A stretch of DNA of 64,000 nt from Erysipelotrichaceae bacterium 66202529 (lineage in GTDB: Bacteria; Bacillota_I; Bacilli_A; Erysipelotrichales; Erysipelotrichaceae), in contig CP046174.1 in NCBI GenBank assembly GCA_017161075.1, positions 3,534,001 to 3,598,000 on the forward strand. The letters are read 5' to 3'. The notes under the pieces were generated by a model. It did not search any database. It was not told the origin of the DNA and saw only the letters and a program-made list of their open reading frames with translations. Shown piece after piece: positions 29,056-37,650 of this stretch (its first letter is position 1; every line of letters begins with the position of its first letter). A program made the translations under genes and the position numbers.

Positions 29056-29097
29056 ATGACAATTTCATGTTTGATATTTCAACCGATGCGCCACTAG
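29056..29097 (+). pseudogene. 13-codon frame behind a strong ribosome site (leader peptide or remnant)
   Basis: TTAGGAGGTATCCAT precedes an ATG that encodes MTISCLIFQPMRH and then TAG. The good promoter and ribosome site with no long product suggest a decayed gene or a leader peptide. No similarity recognised. The rest of 28740-29190 shows no gene. Confidence 0.3.
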
Positions 29098-29202
29098 TCC
29101 ATAATCGAATGATAGGCATTTGCCATGAGCATAACATCCTGCAACACATAGGATAAAGCGGATAAGGATTTATCTGAATTCCCGACAGGATGAGGTGAAA
29201 TG

Positions 29203-29655
29203 ATGACATATCAGGATGATTATTATGACGATTATACAGACGACTTTGCTGCAGAGGATGCATCGATGCGGCAAGATGACACTGGAGTGGAAGCATGCTG
29301 CTGTGAACCCTACCCGAACGGATGCTGTCCGCCGGGACCAAGAGGGCCAAGAGGCTTTCGGGGGCCTGCCGGACCAACTGGACCAATGGGGCCTACGGGG
29401 CCAGGCGTTGGAGAAACCGGGCCAATCGGGCCAACGGGCGCGACAGGAAATACGGGAGCCGATGGAGCGACTGGGCCGACTGGGCCTCGCGGTGTTACCG
29501 GAGCAACAGGGGCTACCGGCGCATCCGGCATAACCGGCGCTACCGGGGCGACAGGCGCTGATGGGGCTACTGGGCCGACTGGGGCAACTGGCCCTGCTGG
29601 AAGCAATGGCCCACAGGGGCCAATCGGGCCGACAGGTGCTACTGGAGCACCAGGG
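29203..29655 (+). pseudogene. Collagen-like gene, 5' part (interrupted)
   Basis: The left 151 codons of a collagen-like gene. An acidic-aromatic leader ([14 protein letters not shown]), a Cys cluster ([15 protein letters not shown]) and RGPRGFRGP match the layout of the intact protein at 4555. GPT-type triplets then run up to 29655. Beyond the junction the frame goes on 49 codons into the element and stops at 29802. GAGGTG is 5 bases before the ATG at 29203 (an ATG at 29200 is too close). The 3' part is at 33440-34093, and joining both gives an unbroken 368-residue protein. Alternatively the truncated 199-residue form is made as is. Confidence 0.85.
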
Positions 29656-29663
29656 GTTACAGG
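29656..29663 (+). repeat. Left copy of 8-bp direct repeat GTTACAGG (attL core)
   Basis: Coding Val-Thr-Gly. Together with the flank it forms the palindrome GGTTACA-GG-TGTAACC at 29655-29670. The same octamer occurs at 33440-33447. Confidence 0.8.
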
Positions 29664-29859
29664 TGTAACCTTACAGTTCCGATGCGATTTTATGGGAAAA
29701 CAATCAGATTCTAACCTACATACAATTTCGAAGTATGGAAAAATGACGGAAGTAAACCGAAATCTAAAAAGCAGTATCAAAGTCACACATTCTTATATGT
29801 AACACAAAAAACGTTCTATTTATTCAAATATATGAATAAGGTGGGATTGGAGGGATATC

Positions 29860-29982
29860 ATGGCAAATAGAAAAAGCAAGCAGTATACAATTAAGCTTCA
29901 TTTTGAGGATGCAAAGGAGGATTTTGGTAAGATATTGGAATATCATTTCTTATTATTGATCAAAAGCTTAAGAAATGAATAA
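29860..29982 (+). CDS. Small TnpW-like transposon protein, 40 residues
   Basis: GGAGGGATATC precedes an ATG at 29860. The product contains KQYTIKLHFEDAKEDF and ends KSLRNE. The pattern YTI...F...A...KI resembles the short TnpW proteins that accompany serine-recombinase transposons of the Tn4451 type. That match is by eye only. If the element circularises, this gene lies just downstream of the recombinase gene. Confidence 0.5.
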   Translation: MANRKSKQYTIKLHFEDAKEDFGKILEYHFLLLIKSLRNE

Positions 29983-30265
29983 GTATTAGTGTTGTATCTG
30001 TGTATGACTTAGTAAGTAGCTGCAGTAACGTCAGCAATATATACCTGAATAGAAACTTTACGATGGCATAAATATGGAAAGGGACGAATAGCATAGGATG
30101 TTGTGCTTTGATTAAACCTTTTTCCAGTCACTATAACGAAAATATTAGTAAGATAATTCCAAAAAGTCTTGCAAAATAATAGTTTTGTGACATAGAGTCC
30201 AAAAACTATTGACACTATGATAATTATGGGATAAGGTTAATATAAAAGTACAGGAGAATTTTAAT
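29983..30265. other. Element non-coding stretch before the ATPase gene
   Basis: AT-rich, with no supported gene. A TTGACA at 30209-30214 lies upstream of the ATPase gene, but no well-spaced -10 is clear; TAATAT-like sequence follows at a longer distance. Confidence 0.4.
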
Positions 30266-31474
30266 ATGGAAAAAATAGAACGAACACAGTATCTTGATAA
30301 GTTAATCGCCTTTAAGGATAAAAAAATTATGAAGGTTATTACTGGAATAAGAAGATGCGGCAAATCCACGATGATGGAGATGTATCAGGAATATTTGCTT
30401 AGCCATGGGGTTTTACAGGAACAGATTATCGCGATCAACTTAGAAGATTATGATTATTATGAGCTACGTGATCCCATGAAGTTACACGCATATATCAAGG
30501 AACGGCTTGTCGATGGAAAACAAACCTATATCTTTATCGATGAAATTCAGCAGTGTGAATCTTTCCCCAGGGTTGTGGACAGTTTATATATTAAAAAGGA
30601 TACAGATCTTTATCTAACAGGATCAAATGCCTATATGCTTTCCAGCGAGCTTGCAACTTTGCTTTCTGGACGCTATGTAGAAATAGCAATGCTGCCTCTA
30701 TCCTTTTATGAGTACGTTAAGGCAACGAAAAATGAAGCTAATCTTGCACTGGCATATCGTGAATATCTTGAAACCAGTTCTTTTCCATATGTATTAGAGT
30801 TAAGAGGACAACCAAAAGAAATCAGGGATTATCTGGACAGTATCTATAATACAATCGTTGTAAAGGATATATCAAAGAGAAAAAAAATAGTAGATTCCAT
30901 GATGCTGGAGAGTATCGCAAGATTTGTATTTGATAACATTGGCAGTCAGATGTCTACCAAAAAAATAGCAGATACGATGACCTCGAATGGCAGAAAAATT
31001 GATGTAAAAACAGTAGAACGCTATGTACATGGGCTTGTGGAAAGCTTTATTATCTATCAGGCAAAGCGTTATAATATCAAAGGAAAGCAATATCTGAAGA
31101 CTTTGGATAAATATTATGTAGCGGACATTGGAATGCGAAATATGCTGCTCGGGACGCGTGCTGCAGATGTAGGTCATGTACTTGAAAATGTGATTTATCT
31201 GGAATTGATACGTAGAGGATATGATGTATACGTTGGGAAAATTGATGATTTAGAAATTGATTTTGTCGCTATGGAGCAAAAATCTATTCTTTATGTACAG
31301 GTTGCAGCTACTGTAAGAGATGAAAAAACATTAACAAGAGAGCTTGCATCCTTACAAAAAATAAAGGATCATTATCCAAAGCTGCTGCTCACCTTAGACG
31401 AAGATCCTGAAGCAGATTATGATGGAATTCGTCGTTTGAATGCCTTGGACTGGCTCATGGATACAACACGATAG
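30266..31474 (+). CDS. AAA_14 / DUF4143 ATP-binding protein
   Basis: A 402-residue member of the large bacterial AAA_14-DUF4143 family. Walker A GIRRCGKST at residues 27-35, Walker B TYIFIDEIQ near 88-96, a sensor-type LTGSNAYML, LSGRYVEIAMLPLSFYEY, and a C-terminal nuclease-like DUF4143 part with VIYLELIRRGYDVYVG and EIDFVA. The biological role of this family is unknown. CAGGAGAATTTTA precedes the ATG. It is cargo of the serine-recombinase element. Confidence 0.92.
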   Translation: MEKIERTQYLDKLIAFKDKKIMKVITGIRRCGKSTMMEMYQEYLLSHGVLQEQIIAINLEDYDYYELRDPMKLHAYIKERLVDGKQTYIFIDEIQQCESFPRVVDSLYIKKDTDLYLTGSNAYMLSSELATLLSGRYVEIAMLPLSFYEYVKATKNEANLALAYREYLETSSFPYVLELRGQPKEIRDYLDSIYNTIVVKDISKRKKIVDSMMLESIARFVFDNIGSQMSTKKIADTMTSNGRKIDVKTVERYVHGLVESFIIYQAKRYNIKGKQYLKTLDKYYVADIGMRNMLLGTRAADVGHVLENVIYLELIRRGYDVYVGKIDDLEIDFVAMEQKSILYVQVAATVRDEKTLTRELASLQKIKDHYPKLLLTLDEDPEADYDGIRRLNALDWLMDTTR

Positions 31475-31722
31475 CTTTGTAACAATACTAAGACCTTATA
31501 GGATGATAGGGTCTTTTTTTATAGACTGATGAATAGATTGGAAATAGAAGGGGGAACAGAACAGTGATAACGAAACATCATCGCGTCCACCGGGTTTTAT
31601 AAGGGACTGCTATATAAAAAATGCGAATATAAAAATTGCATGGTTTTCTAAAGTACAAATGCATGTTAAAGAAGCACGGAAATTGTGCTTATTATTTAAT
31701 AAAGAGAAGGGTGAGTCACATT

Positions 31723-33342
31723 ATGAATGGATTTCTTTCCAATTACAAGGCTGCCGGATATGAACGTTTATCCCGTGAGGATGATAGAAAGGACGAAAGC
31801 TCGTCCATAGCAAGTCAAAAAATGATTATTGATTCCTTTGCTAAATTTAATAATCTTACAATTATCGAGCATTATTGTGATGATGGATTTACAGGATCTA
31901 ACTTCAATCGTCCCGGCTTCGAGCAATTAAAAGAAGCAATCGAAGATGGACGCATAAATTGCGTTATTGTGAAAGACTTATCTCGCTTAGGCAGAGAGCT
32001 TTACGAAACGGGCGCTTATATAGAAGAATACTTCTTATCTAAGAATATCCGGTTTATCGCAATCAATGATGGCTATGATTCAGAGGTTGGTGATGCTATG
32101 CTGGGTATTCGGTTAAGTGTTAATGATTTGTATCTCAGAGATACATCAAAAAAAATAAGATCAACATTCGATGCGAAACGGAAAAAGGGCGATTATATTG
32201 GTTCTTATGCGAAATTCGGATATATGAAAAATCCTGAAAATCCAAAGCAGCTCATTCGTGATCCAAAAGCAGATCACATCGTTATTCAAATATTTGAATG
32301 GATAGCCAGTGGTGTGGGAATAAGTACGATAGCACACCGCCTGACAAAACAAGGCATTCCGATTCCATCGATCTATAAAAAAGAGCATAGATCAAATATT
32401 CAAAAGGAATTAAATGAGGGAAATGGTATATGGCGCCCACAAACAGTAAAGAGCATTGCCACTGATAAAATGTATTTGGGTCATATGGTGCAGGGCAGAT
32501 GGAAGAAAATGAGTTATAATTCAAAGAAATTATTAGAATTGCCGCAAGCTCAGTGGATTGTAGTGGAAAATACACATGAACCTATTGTTTCGCAGGAATT
32601 ATTCGATAAGGTACAAAAGGAATTAAGCAATAGGAAGCGATATGCCGCAAAGAATGAGAAAAAGCATTTGCTTCAGGGATTATTAAGGTGCAAGGATTGT
32701 GGACATAATATGAGCATATTTGCAAGGAAGAATAAAAGCTTTACATCCTATAGTGCTGAATGCAATTTCTATTCCAAATATAGTAAATACGGTATGTGTT
32801 GTACACATCGTATTGATTATCAGGTTTTAGAAGATGCTTTATTACATGTTCTAAAGGAAGCAGGGGAAGCGTTTCTTTCTGAATACGATGATGAAGCACT
32901 GATTTCAAAAGCAGTAATGATCCAACAAAAGGAATTGATTCAAAATCAGCAGGAGCTTCATAAACTTGAATCAGAAAAGGAGAAAAACCAAAAAATCATC
33001 GCCAATCTATACGATGACCGCTTGAATGAAATTATATCTGCCAGGCAATATGTTATGATGTCAAAGAGGTATGATGATATTTTAGATGCATTGGAGAAAA
33101 AGGAAGAGGCAGTGAAAGCAAAAATTAAAGCATTTCCTGCTGTAGACAAGCAAAAGGAAATCAATGAAATCAGAATACTTTTAAAGCAATTCGTAATATT
33201 TGAAAAACCTACACACGAACTGATGTTTCAATTAGTTGACAAAATAGAGGTGGATAAAGATAGAAATATCGAAGTATACTTCAAGAGCGATATTTCGAAA
33301 TATATTGGTATGGTAAGAAAAAAAGGCGAAATTGTCTCATAA
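31723..33342 (+). CDS. Large serine recombinase
   Basis: A 539-residue site-specific recombinase. The resolvase domain has catalytic Ser 17 in YERLSRED and DGFTGSNFNRPGF and VKDLSRLGRE further on. The recombinase domain (about 165-300) has DKMYLGH, and a zinc ribbon (RCKDCGHNMS near 322, with CCTH later) is followed by a long coiled coil (about 395-480). The start at 31723 follows AAGGGTGAG; the 29-codon upstream extension has no site. It should cut at the GG centre of the flanking GTTACAGG sites to integrate and, with a directionality factor, excise the element. The skin and SPbeta excision enzymes belong to the same broad class. Confidence 0.95.
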   Translation: MNGFLSNYKAAGYERLSREDDRKDESSSIASQKMIIDSFAKFNNLTIIEHYCDDGFTGSNFNRPGFEQLKEAIEDGRINCVIVKDLSRLGRELYETGAYIEEYFLSKNIRFIAINDGYDSEVGDAMLGIRLSVNDLYLRDTSKKIRSTFDAKRKKGDYIGSYAKFGYMKNPENPKQLIRDPKADHIVIQIFEWIASGVGISTIAHRLTKQGIPIPSIYKKEHRSNIQKELNEGNGIWRPQTVKSIATDKMYLGHMVQGRWKKMSYNSKKLLELPQAQWIVVENTHEPIVSQELFDKVQKELSNRKRYAAKNEKKHLLQGLLRCKDCGHNMSIFARKNKSFTSYSAECNFYSKYSKYGMCCTHRIDYQVLEDALLHVLKEAGEAFLSEYDDEALISKAVMIQQKELIQNQQELHKLESEKEKNQKIIANLYDDRLNEIISARQYVMMSKRYDDILDALEKKEEAVKAKIKAFPAVDKQKEINEIRILLKQFVIFEKPTHELMFQLVDKIEVDKDRNIEVYFKSDISKYIGMVRKKGEIVS

Positions 33343-33439
33343 GCAGATAGTGCGCTAATGCTTCTCATAGATGCTGTGTTACAGGCAAAACGTTACAGAT
33401 CCGAAACAATTTGATGATAAATGTTCTCGAAAATGCAGC

Positions 33440-33447
33440 GTTACAGG
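33440..33447 (+). repeat. Right copy of 8-bp direct repeat GTTACAGG (attR core)
   Basis: It codes Val-Thr-Gly in the resumed collagen frame and is identical to 29656-29663. Confidence 0.8.
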
Positions 33448-34093
33448 CCCGACGGGGAATATTGGCCCAACAGGAATGGATGGCAGAGACGGGCCGACCG
33501 GCGCAACCGGAGCTACCGGAGTCACCGGCGCGACAGGGGCGACAGGGCCTCGCGGTGCGACCGGAAATACCGGAGCTGATGGGGCAACCGGACCGAGCGG
33601 GCCAACAGGGGCAACCGGGCCGCAGGGGGAAAGAGGTCTGCAGGGAGTCACCGGCGCAACAGGGGCAACAGGAGCCACAGGGCCTCGCGGCCTTGGTACA
33701 CAATCCTTCGCCAGCTTTGCGGATTTTGCGGACTCCTTTGTGGACAATCAGCCAATGGCGCTGCATCCAAGCATTGCAGATACAACACAGAATATCACAT
33801 CTACTTCTACGACCAGATTGCTATTACAGCCTGGCTTCTATCAGATTTCTCTGGAGGTTAGCACGATATTGACAACTGCCGGCTATATGCAGATCACCCC
33901 GGCCTACAATGGTGCTCCACACATTGAATTTGGTATTTATTCACGAACGGGTTCCCCGCAAAATACTGCGGAGGGAAGCAGTCACTTCCTTATTGAGGTG
34001 ACACAGGCAACCCCGTTTACGGTCAATTACAATTCCAATGTTGCCAATACAGACGGTCAGCTGACACTGGTCATTGTAAAGCTGGAGCGCTGA
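33440..34093 (+). pseudogene. Collagen-like gene, 3' part (interrupted)
   Basis: Continues the frame broken at 29655: [17 protein letters not shown] and further Gly-X-Thr triplets to about codon 85, then a ~130-residue non-collagen C-terminal domain ([15 protein letters not shown] to VIVKLER) with beta-strand character, likely the trimerisation cap. An ATG at 33371 inside the element opens the same frame but has no ribosome site. As it stands this half has no obvious translation start; excision of the element would restore it. Confidence 0.85.
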
Positions 34094-34106
34094 ATCTATT
34101 GAAAAA

Positions 34107-34135
34107 GGACGGATACATTATATATCCGCCCTTTT
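34107..34135 (+). terminator. Rho-independent terminator of the collagen-like gene
   Basis: GGACGGATA / TATCCGCCC stem followed by TTTT, 14 bp after the stop codon. Confidence 0.75.
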
Positions 34136-34560
34136 CGCATGAGGCTAATCACCTCATCCTTTCCAGTAATGTGATCATCTTGGGGATAGATCATCACATG
34201 CTTATATTTTACATAAAAAAATAGATTTTGTAACAAATCGCGCTTAACTTGATATTTATTTTTATTTTTTCCAATAATTGCGTTTCTAACAGAAAATCGT
34301 CAAATATACAGCAGGATAGCAATTCCATATGCTACCGTACAGATCCTTTTCTGTTCCCTGTCCATAATGCCAAGCAACGATAGCAGCTTTTAAAAGGGGG
34401 GCTCCTCATATTCTGCAGCAGCCGTTCCAGACGTTTTTTTACAGAAGACGTCTTATGAATATAACGGAAATTTATTTACGCTATGTGATAAATCAACACC
34501 ATATTCGAAGCTCAAGCAATATCCATTTGTCATAAAGAAAAGATGTACACAGTCTGCACA
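34136..34560. other. 425-bp intergenic region, nothing recognised
   Basis: AT-rich, between convergent genes. No frame with a ribosome site and protein-like composition was found. Confidence 0.5.
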
Positions 34561-35124
34561 TCAGATTCCCATATCCTCTATAATCAACGTTTCCAGCGTT
34601 CTCCAAATCCAGATATCACTCACTGCATCCAGAAGCATACAAATACCGGTTCCAATTACCATAAATTCACTATGCAGATGAAACTGCAGGGCCAGACCAG
34701 CCGTTGCAATCATTTTCGCAGCAGTAACGATCGCCGCAATCCACCACCTTGCATATCGTAAATGGCGAATCCTTCCCGTTACAATCATATTACTGAAGGC
34801 ATGGATAAACGTAACAAAAGCCAGTACGGCAGGCAGAGTATCATAAACCTCCTCCGGATTTGTCAGCATCCACACACCAAGAAAGCTGACCAGCAGGCAC
34901 TCAATCAGGGACAGCAGTGATATCAGAAACCGTTCATCCTCCTCGAGAAACAGGATCAGCTGCGGTACTCCCTGAAACAACAGCATGATTCCTCCGATAA
35001 ACGTCATCAACTCCGGACTTACCGGATATAAAATCATGAACATGATACCAAAGCAGCTCCACATCAGTGACTGATAAAATCCGTTCCACTTCAGTCTATG
35101 TACGTACTTAATAGAAAAAAGCAT
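34561..35124 (-). CDS. DUF308-like integral membrane protein
   Basis: A 187-residue protein with about six membrane helices in pairs (FGIMFMILYPV, FIGGIMLLFQGVPQLILF, and so on), a layout like DUF308/HdeD proteins. I place the start at 35124, 5 bases after GGAGGG; the 11-codon upstream extension would bury that site. It is monocistronic on the minus strand; the function is unknown. Confidence 0.75.
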   Translation of the reverse strand: MLFSIKYVHRLKWNGFYQSLMWSCFGIMFMILYPVSPELMTFIGGIMLLFQGVPQLILFLEEDERFLISLLSLIECLLVSFLGVWMLTNPEEVYDTLPAVLAFVTFIHAFSNMIVTGRIRHLRYARWWIAAIVTAAKMIATAGLALQFHLHSEFMVIGTGICMLLDAVSDIWIWRTLETLIIEDMGI

Positions 35125-35157
35125 ACCATCCCTCCAAGTGTATCCATATGGTATCAC

Positions 35158-35589
35158 GAACTGTCTGGAAAAGAAAGCATGAATCGAAAAAACATAAAAG
35201 AAAGCAGAAGCAGGATTCTATTTCACAGCTGCACCATAACATACAGGCTCATATAATAGGAAAAGCTGCCGCTCTACTTTACAGTCCCTTACATAATAAA
35301 GAAATAGAAATCACAAGGACTGTAACAGCTGCCTTAGTTGAACACCCCTTCCATCATTCCTTTTCTGAAGCTGATGCAGCCAACAAAGCTGCACTGCCTG
35401 TACCTCATGACTGAGGTAGTACTCCTCTTTGCTTCCTTATACTTCATTCGCGACAGCATATCCGCAGATATTTTTTCAAGCTGCACATTTTCAACAGCAC
35501 AAAACAGTTGGCGATATGATCTGCTTGCTTGTAATACAGCAAACAGAAAGAAAAATGTAAGAATATCTCATATAGGCTAAGTCCTGCAA
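35158..35589. other. 430-bp intergenic region, nothing recognised
   Basis: It lies between divergently transcribed genes. Plus-strand open frames here lack ribosome sites and read like random sequence. Confidence 0.5.
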
Positions 35590-35592
35590 ATA

Positions 35593-35601
35593 TGGTATAA
35601 T
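35593..35601 (+). promoter_or_regulatory. Extended -10 promoter for the DUF4230 gene
   Basis: TGGTATAAT, an extended -10, lies 25 bp before the ATG; the -35 region is poor. Confidence 0.5.
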
Positions 35602-35625
35602 TTTACCTGTAACGGGAGGTAGCGA

Positions 35626-36246
35626 ATGAAAATACTGGATACCCTGGGGAAAACTAAGAAGGCCATTGGCGGAGTTATCGCCATATGCATACTGGCTGCG
35701 GCTATATTCTTTGCAGGAACCATTTTCGGAGGAAAGCAGAGTGAACCGAAAATTACATCAACAGCCCTGACACAGCAGCTGCAGGAGGTAAGCGATCTGG
35801 CTGTTATGGAATATAATTATACAAAGGTTGGTAAATTTGAAAATTCTCTGACATTGAACGGATGGAATATTCCCTTAACAAAAAAGAGCTTTCTGCTTAC
35901 TTATGCAGGGCAGCTGAAAGCCGGGGTTCATATGGACCAGGCAGAGGTAGAGGTCAAGGGGAACACCATCACCGTATTCCTGCCAGAGGTTGAGATTCTA
36001 AGCAATGTCATTGATGAGAAAAGCATTGAGGTATACGATGAAACAAAAAATATTTTTAATCCCATCAGCATTGAGGACTACACAGCGTTTGCCACGCAAC
36101 AAAAGGATAAGGTTGCGGATGAAGCAGTTGAAAACGGACTGCTTAGTGAAGCGGCAACGAAATCACAATCCGCAATCCGCAAGTTTTTCAATATGATACC
36201 GGAAATTAAGGAGCATTACAGCATTGAGGTTCAATTCAAATCCTAG
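35626..36246 (+). CDS. DUF4230 membrane-anchored protein
   Basis: A 206-residue protein with one N-terminal membrane helix (GGVIAICILAAAIFFAGTIFG) and an outside domain typical of DUF4230 (LQEVSDLAVMEYNYTKVG, SFLLTYAGQLKAGV, ITVFLPEVEIL). The family function is unknown. GGGAGGTAGCG precedes the ATG. The Dabb gene follows 15 bp later, so the two are co-transcribed. Confidence 0.9.
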   Translation: MKILDTLGKTKKAIGGVIAICILAAAIFFAGTIFGGKQSEPKITSTALTQQLQEVSDLAVMEYNYTKVGKFENSLTLNGWNIPLTKKSFLLTYAGQLKAGVHMDQAEVEVKGNTITVFLPEVEILSNVIDEKSIEVYDETKNIFNPISIEDYTAFATQQKDKVADEAVENGLLSEAATKSQSAIRKFFNMIPEIKEHYSIEVQFKS

Positions 36247-36261
36247 GAGGTTATAAAAGCT

Positions 36262-36552
36262 ATGGTTAAGCATGTGTTATTTGTGAAAATGAAGAATCCT
36301 TCCCGCGAGGAATGTGAAAAGGTAAAAGCATTATTTTTATCCATGAAGGAGCAAATTGATTTCATTCGTGATCTGCAGGTCGGAATCGACTATTTGCATT
36401 CCGAACGCTCCTACGATGTTGTCTTGGAGCTAATCGTAGATGACAGACAGGCGCTGGAGGACTACCAGAAAAACGCCTATCATGTGGAAAAAGTAAAGCC
36501 GTATATCCATGCTGTACGCAGCGGCAGTGCAACGGTTGATTACGAATTTTAG
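36262..36552 (+). CDS. Dabb (stress-responsive alpha/beta barrel) protein
   Basis: A 96-residue dimeric alpha/beta barrel protein: MVKHVLFVKMKN at the start with the family His, SYDVVLELIVDD in the middle and YHVEKVKPYI near the end. The substrate is unknown in most bacteria. CTAGGAGG precedes the ATG, and it follows the DUF4230 gene in one operon. Confidence 0.9.
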   Translation: MVKHVLFVKMKNPSREECEKVKALFLSMKEQIDFIRDLQVGIDYLHSERSYDVVLELIVDDRQALEDYQKNAYHVEKVKPYIHAVRSGSATVDYEF

Positions 36553-36595
36553 CAGAAGTACGCAGAGTTAGAAGCATTTATTTCATACTTATATA

Positions 36596-36659
36596 AAAAG
36601 CATACAGATCACTGTACGTGATGGATTCCCCGCATCCTCACAGTATCCTGTATGCTTTT
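36596..36659. terminator. Bidirectional terminator with branched stem
   Basis: An outer 12-bp stem AAAAGCATACAG / CTGTATGCTTTT encloses two small hairpins (ATCAC/GTGAT and GGAT/ATCC). It is flanked by A- and T-rich sequence and lies between convergent genes. Confidence 0.7.
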
Positions 36660-36666
36660 ATTTTTA

Positions 36667-37449
36667 TTATTCTGCCAGATATAGCTGTACACCCAGCTGC
36701 TGATATAGCCTCTGTATATCCTCATGCAAAGCAGCATCGCTTAATATTCCCTGTATTTGTGATAATTGACATATCGTTTTGAATGCCTTTTTTGAGAATT
36801 TACTGTGATCCGCACAGACAATCGTAGCCTCTGCACACTCATGCAGCAGCAGCTTCATAATATTCTCATCCGTTGCCGAGCTGGTAATACCTGCTGTTGG
36901 ATCAACACCGTTGGGAGACAGGAAAAACAAGTCACTGTTCATGTGCTTCATCGCCGCAAGCGCTACATCATCATGAAAGGATTCATGCTGCTTGTCAAGC
37001 CTTCCTGCCATTAGGAAAACCTCTACATGCTCACTGTGGACAAGCGCATTGGCAACCGGGAGTGAGTATGTGATAACCGAACAGCTGCGTGTTGATTCCG
37101 CCAGCTTTTTGGCAATCGCATAACAGGTTGTACCGGCATCAAGGGCAACGCTCATCCCCTCTTTGATCAAATGCTTTACAGCATAGTCAGCCATATGCTC
37201 CTTTAAGTCCATATGCAGGGACTCTCTAGTCGTGAAAATTGTATTCTGCGGCATACGTCCTGTAGAAACCGCACCACCGGGAATACGTTTTAAAAGCTGC
37301 TTTTTTTCAAGCAGGGTAAGATCATTACGGATGGTTGCCGGTGAGACATGAAACAGCTCGCATAGTTCAGAAACCTGCATGTGCTCCTGTTCCTGAAGTA
37401 CCTCACAGATGCGCTGATGCCGCCGCCTTGCTTTCTTATCATTATTCAT
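36667..37449 (-). CDS. DeoR-family transcriptional regulator
   Basis: A 260-residue regulator. The winged helix (HQRICEVLQEQEHMQVSEL; TIRNDLTLLEKKQLLKRIPGG) is followed by a DeoRC sensor domain with ALDAGTT and CADHSKFSKKAF. GAGGTGAGTGAA precedes the ATG at 37449; the upstream in-frame region covers the promoter. It is divergent from a P-type ATPase gene 201 bp away, but sugar-phosphate control of that gene is not expected, so the target is unclear. Confidence 0.9.
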   Translation of the reverse strand: MNNDKKARRRHQRICEVLQEQEHMQVSELCELFHVSPATIRNDLTLLEKKQLLKRIPGGAVSTGRMPQNTIFTTRESLHMDLKEHMADYAVKHLIKEGMSVALDAGTTCYAIAKKLAESTRSCSVITYSLPVANALVHSEHVEVFLMAGRLDKQHESFHDDVALAAMKHMNSDLFFLSPNGVDPTAGITSSATDENIMKLLLHECAEATIVCADHSKFSKKAFKTICQLSQIQGILSDAALHEDIQRLYQQLGVQLYLAE

Positions 37450-37474
37450 TTCACTCACCTCATATACACATTTC

Positions 37475-37504
37475 ATTATAACAGAATTCCCGCTGCCTGT
37501 GCAT
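37475..37504 (-). promoter_or_regulatory. Promoter of the DeoR gene at 37449
   Basis: Perfect TATAAT (complement of 37475-37480) with TGCACA 18 bases upstream on the minus strand. Confidence 0.5.
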
Positions 37505-37650
37505 CCATGCACTTTTTTTTCAGCATTTTTTAAGAATTTATGTATGATATCCATTACATTATAAAAAGTTTATAGTTTATTAAGAAGATGCGAAAGGTTT
37601 CTTTACGATTATTGTCCATAATAGAGCATAAAGAAAGCTCAGGTGATGAA

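Larger units (their letters stand above)
29664..33447 (+). mobile_element. 3,784-bp serine-recombinase element inside a collagen-like gene
   Basis: The element lies between two GTTACAGG copies that occupy the same codon positions of the split gene. It carries a 40-residue TnpW-like gene, a DUF4143-type ATPase and a large serine recombinase, all on the plus strand. Joining the two ends gives GTTACA-GG-TGTAAC, a near-perfect inverted site with a GG centre, as expected for an attP of a serine recombinase. Base composition is AT-rich like the chromosome. Confidence 0.85.

Noticed and set aside
29012..29386. A 124-codon minus-strand frame upstream of the second collagen-like gene
   Set aside because: It has no ribosome site and runs through the collagen gene's start and the MerR-like promoter; there are no recognisable motifs.
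33371..34093. A separate third collagen-like gene starting at 33371
   Set aside because: No ribosome site precedes that ATG, the first 23 codons are element DNA, and the rest joins in frame to the left half at the GTTACAGG repeat. It is better seen as the 3' half of a split gene.
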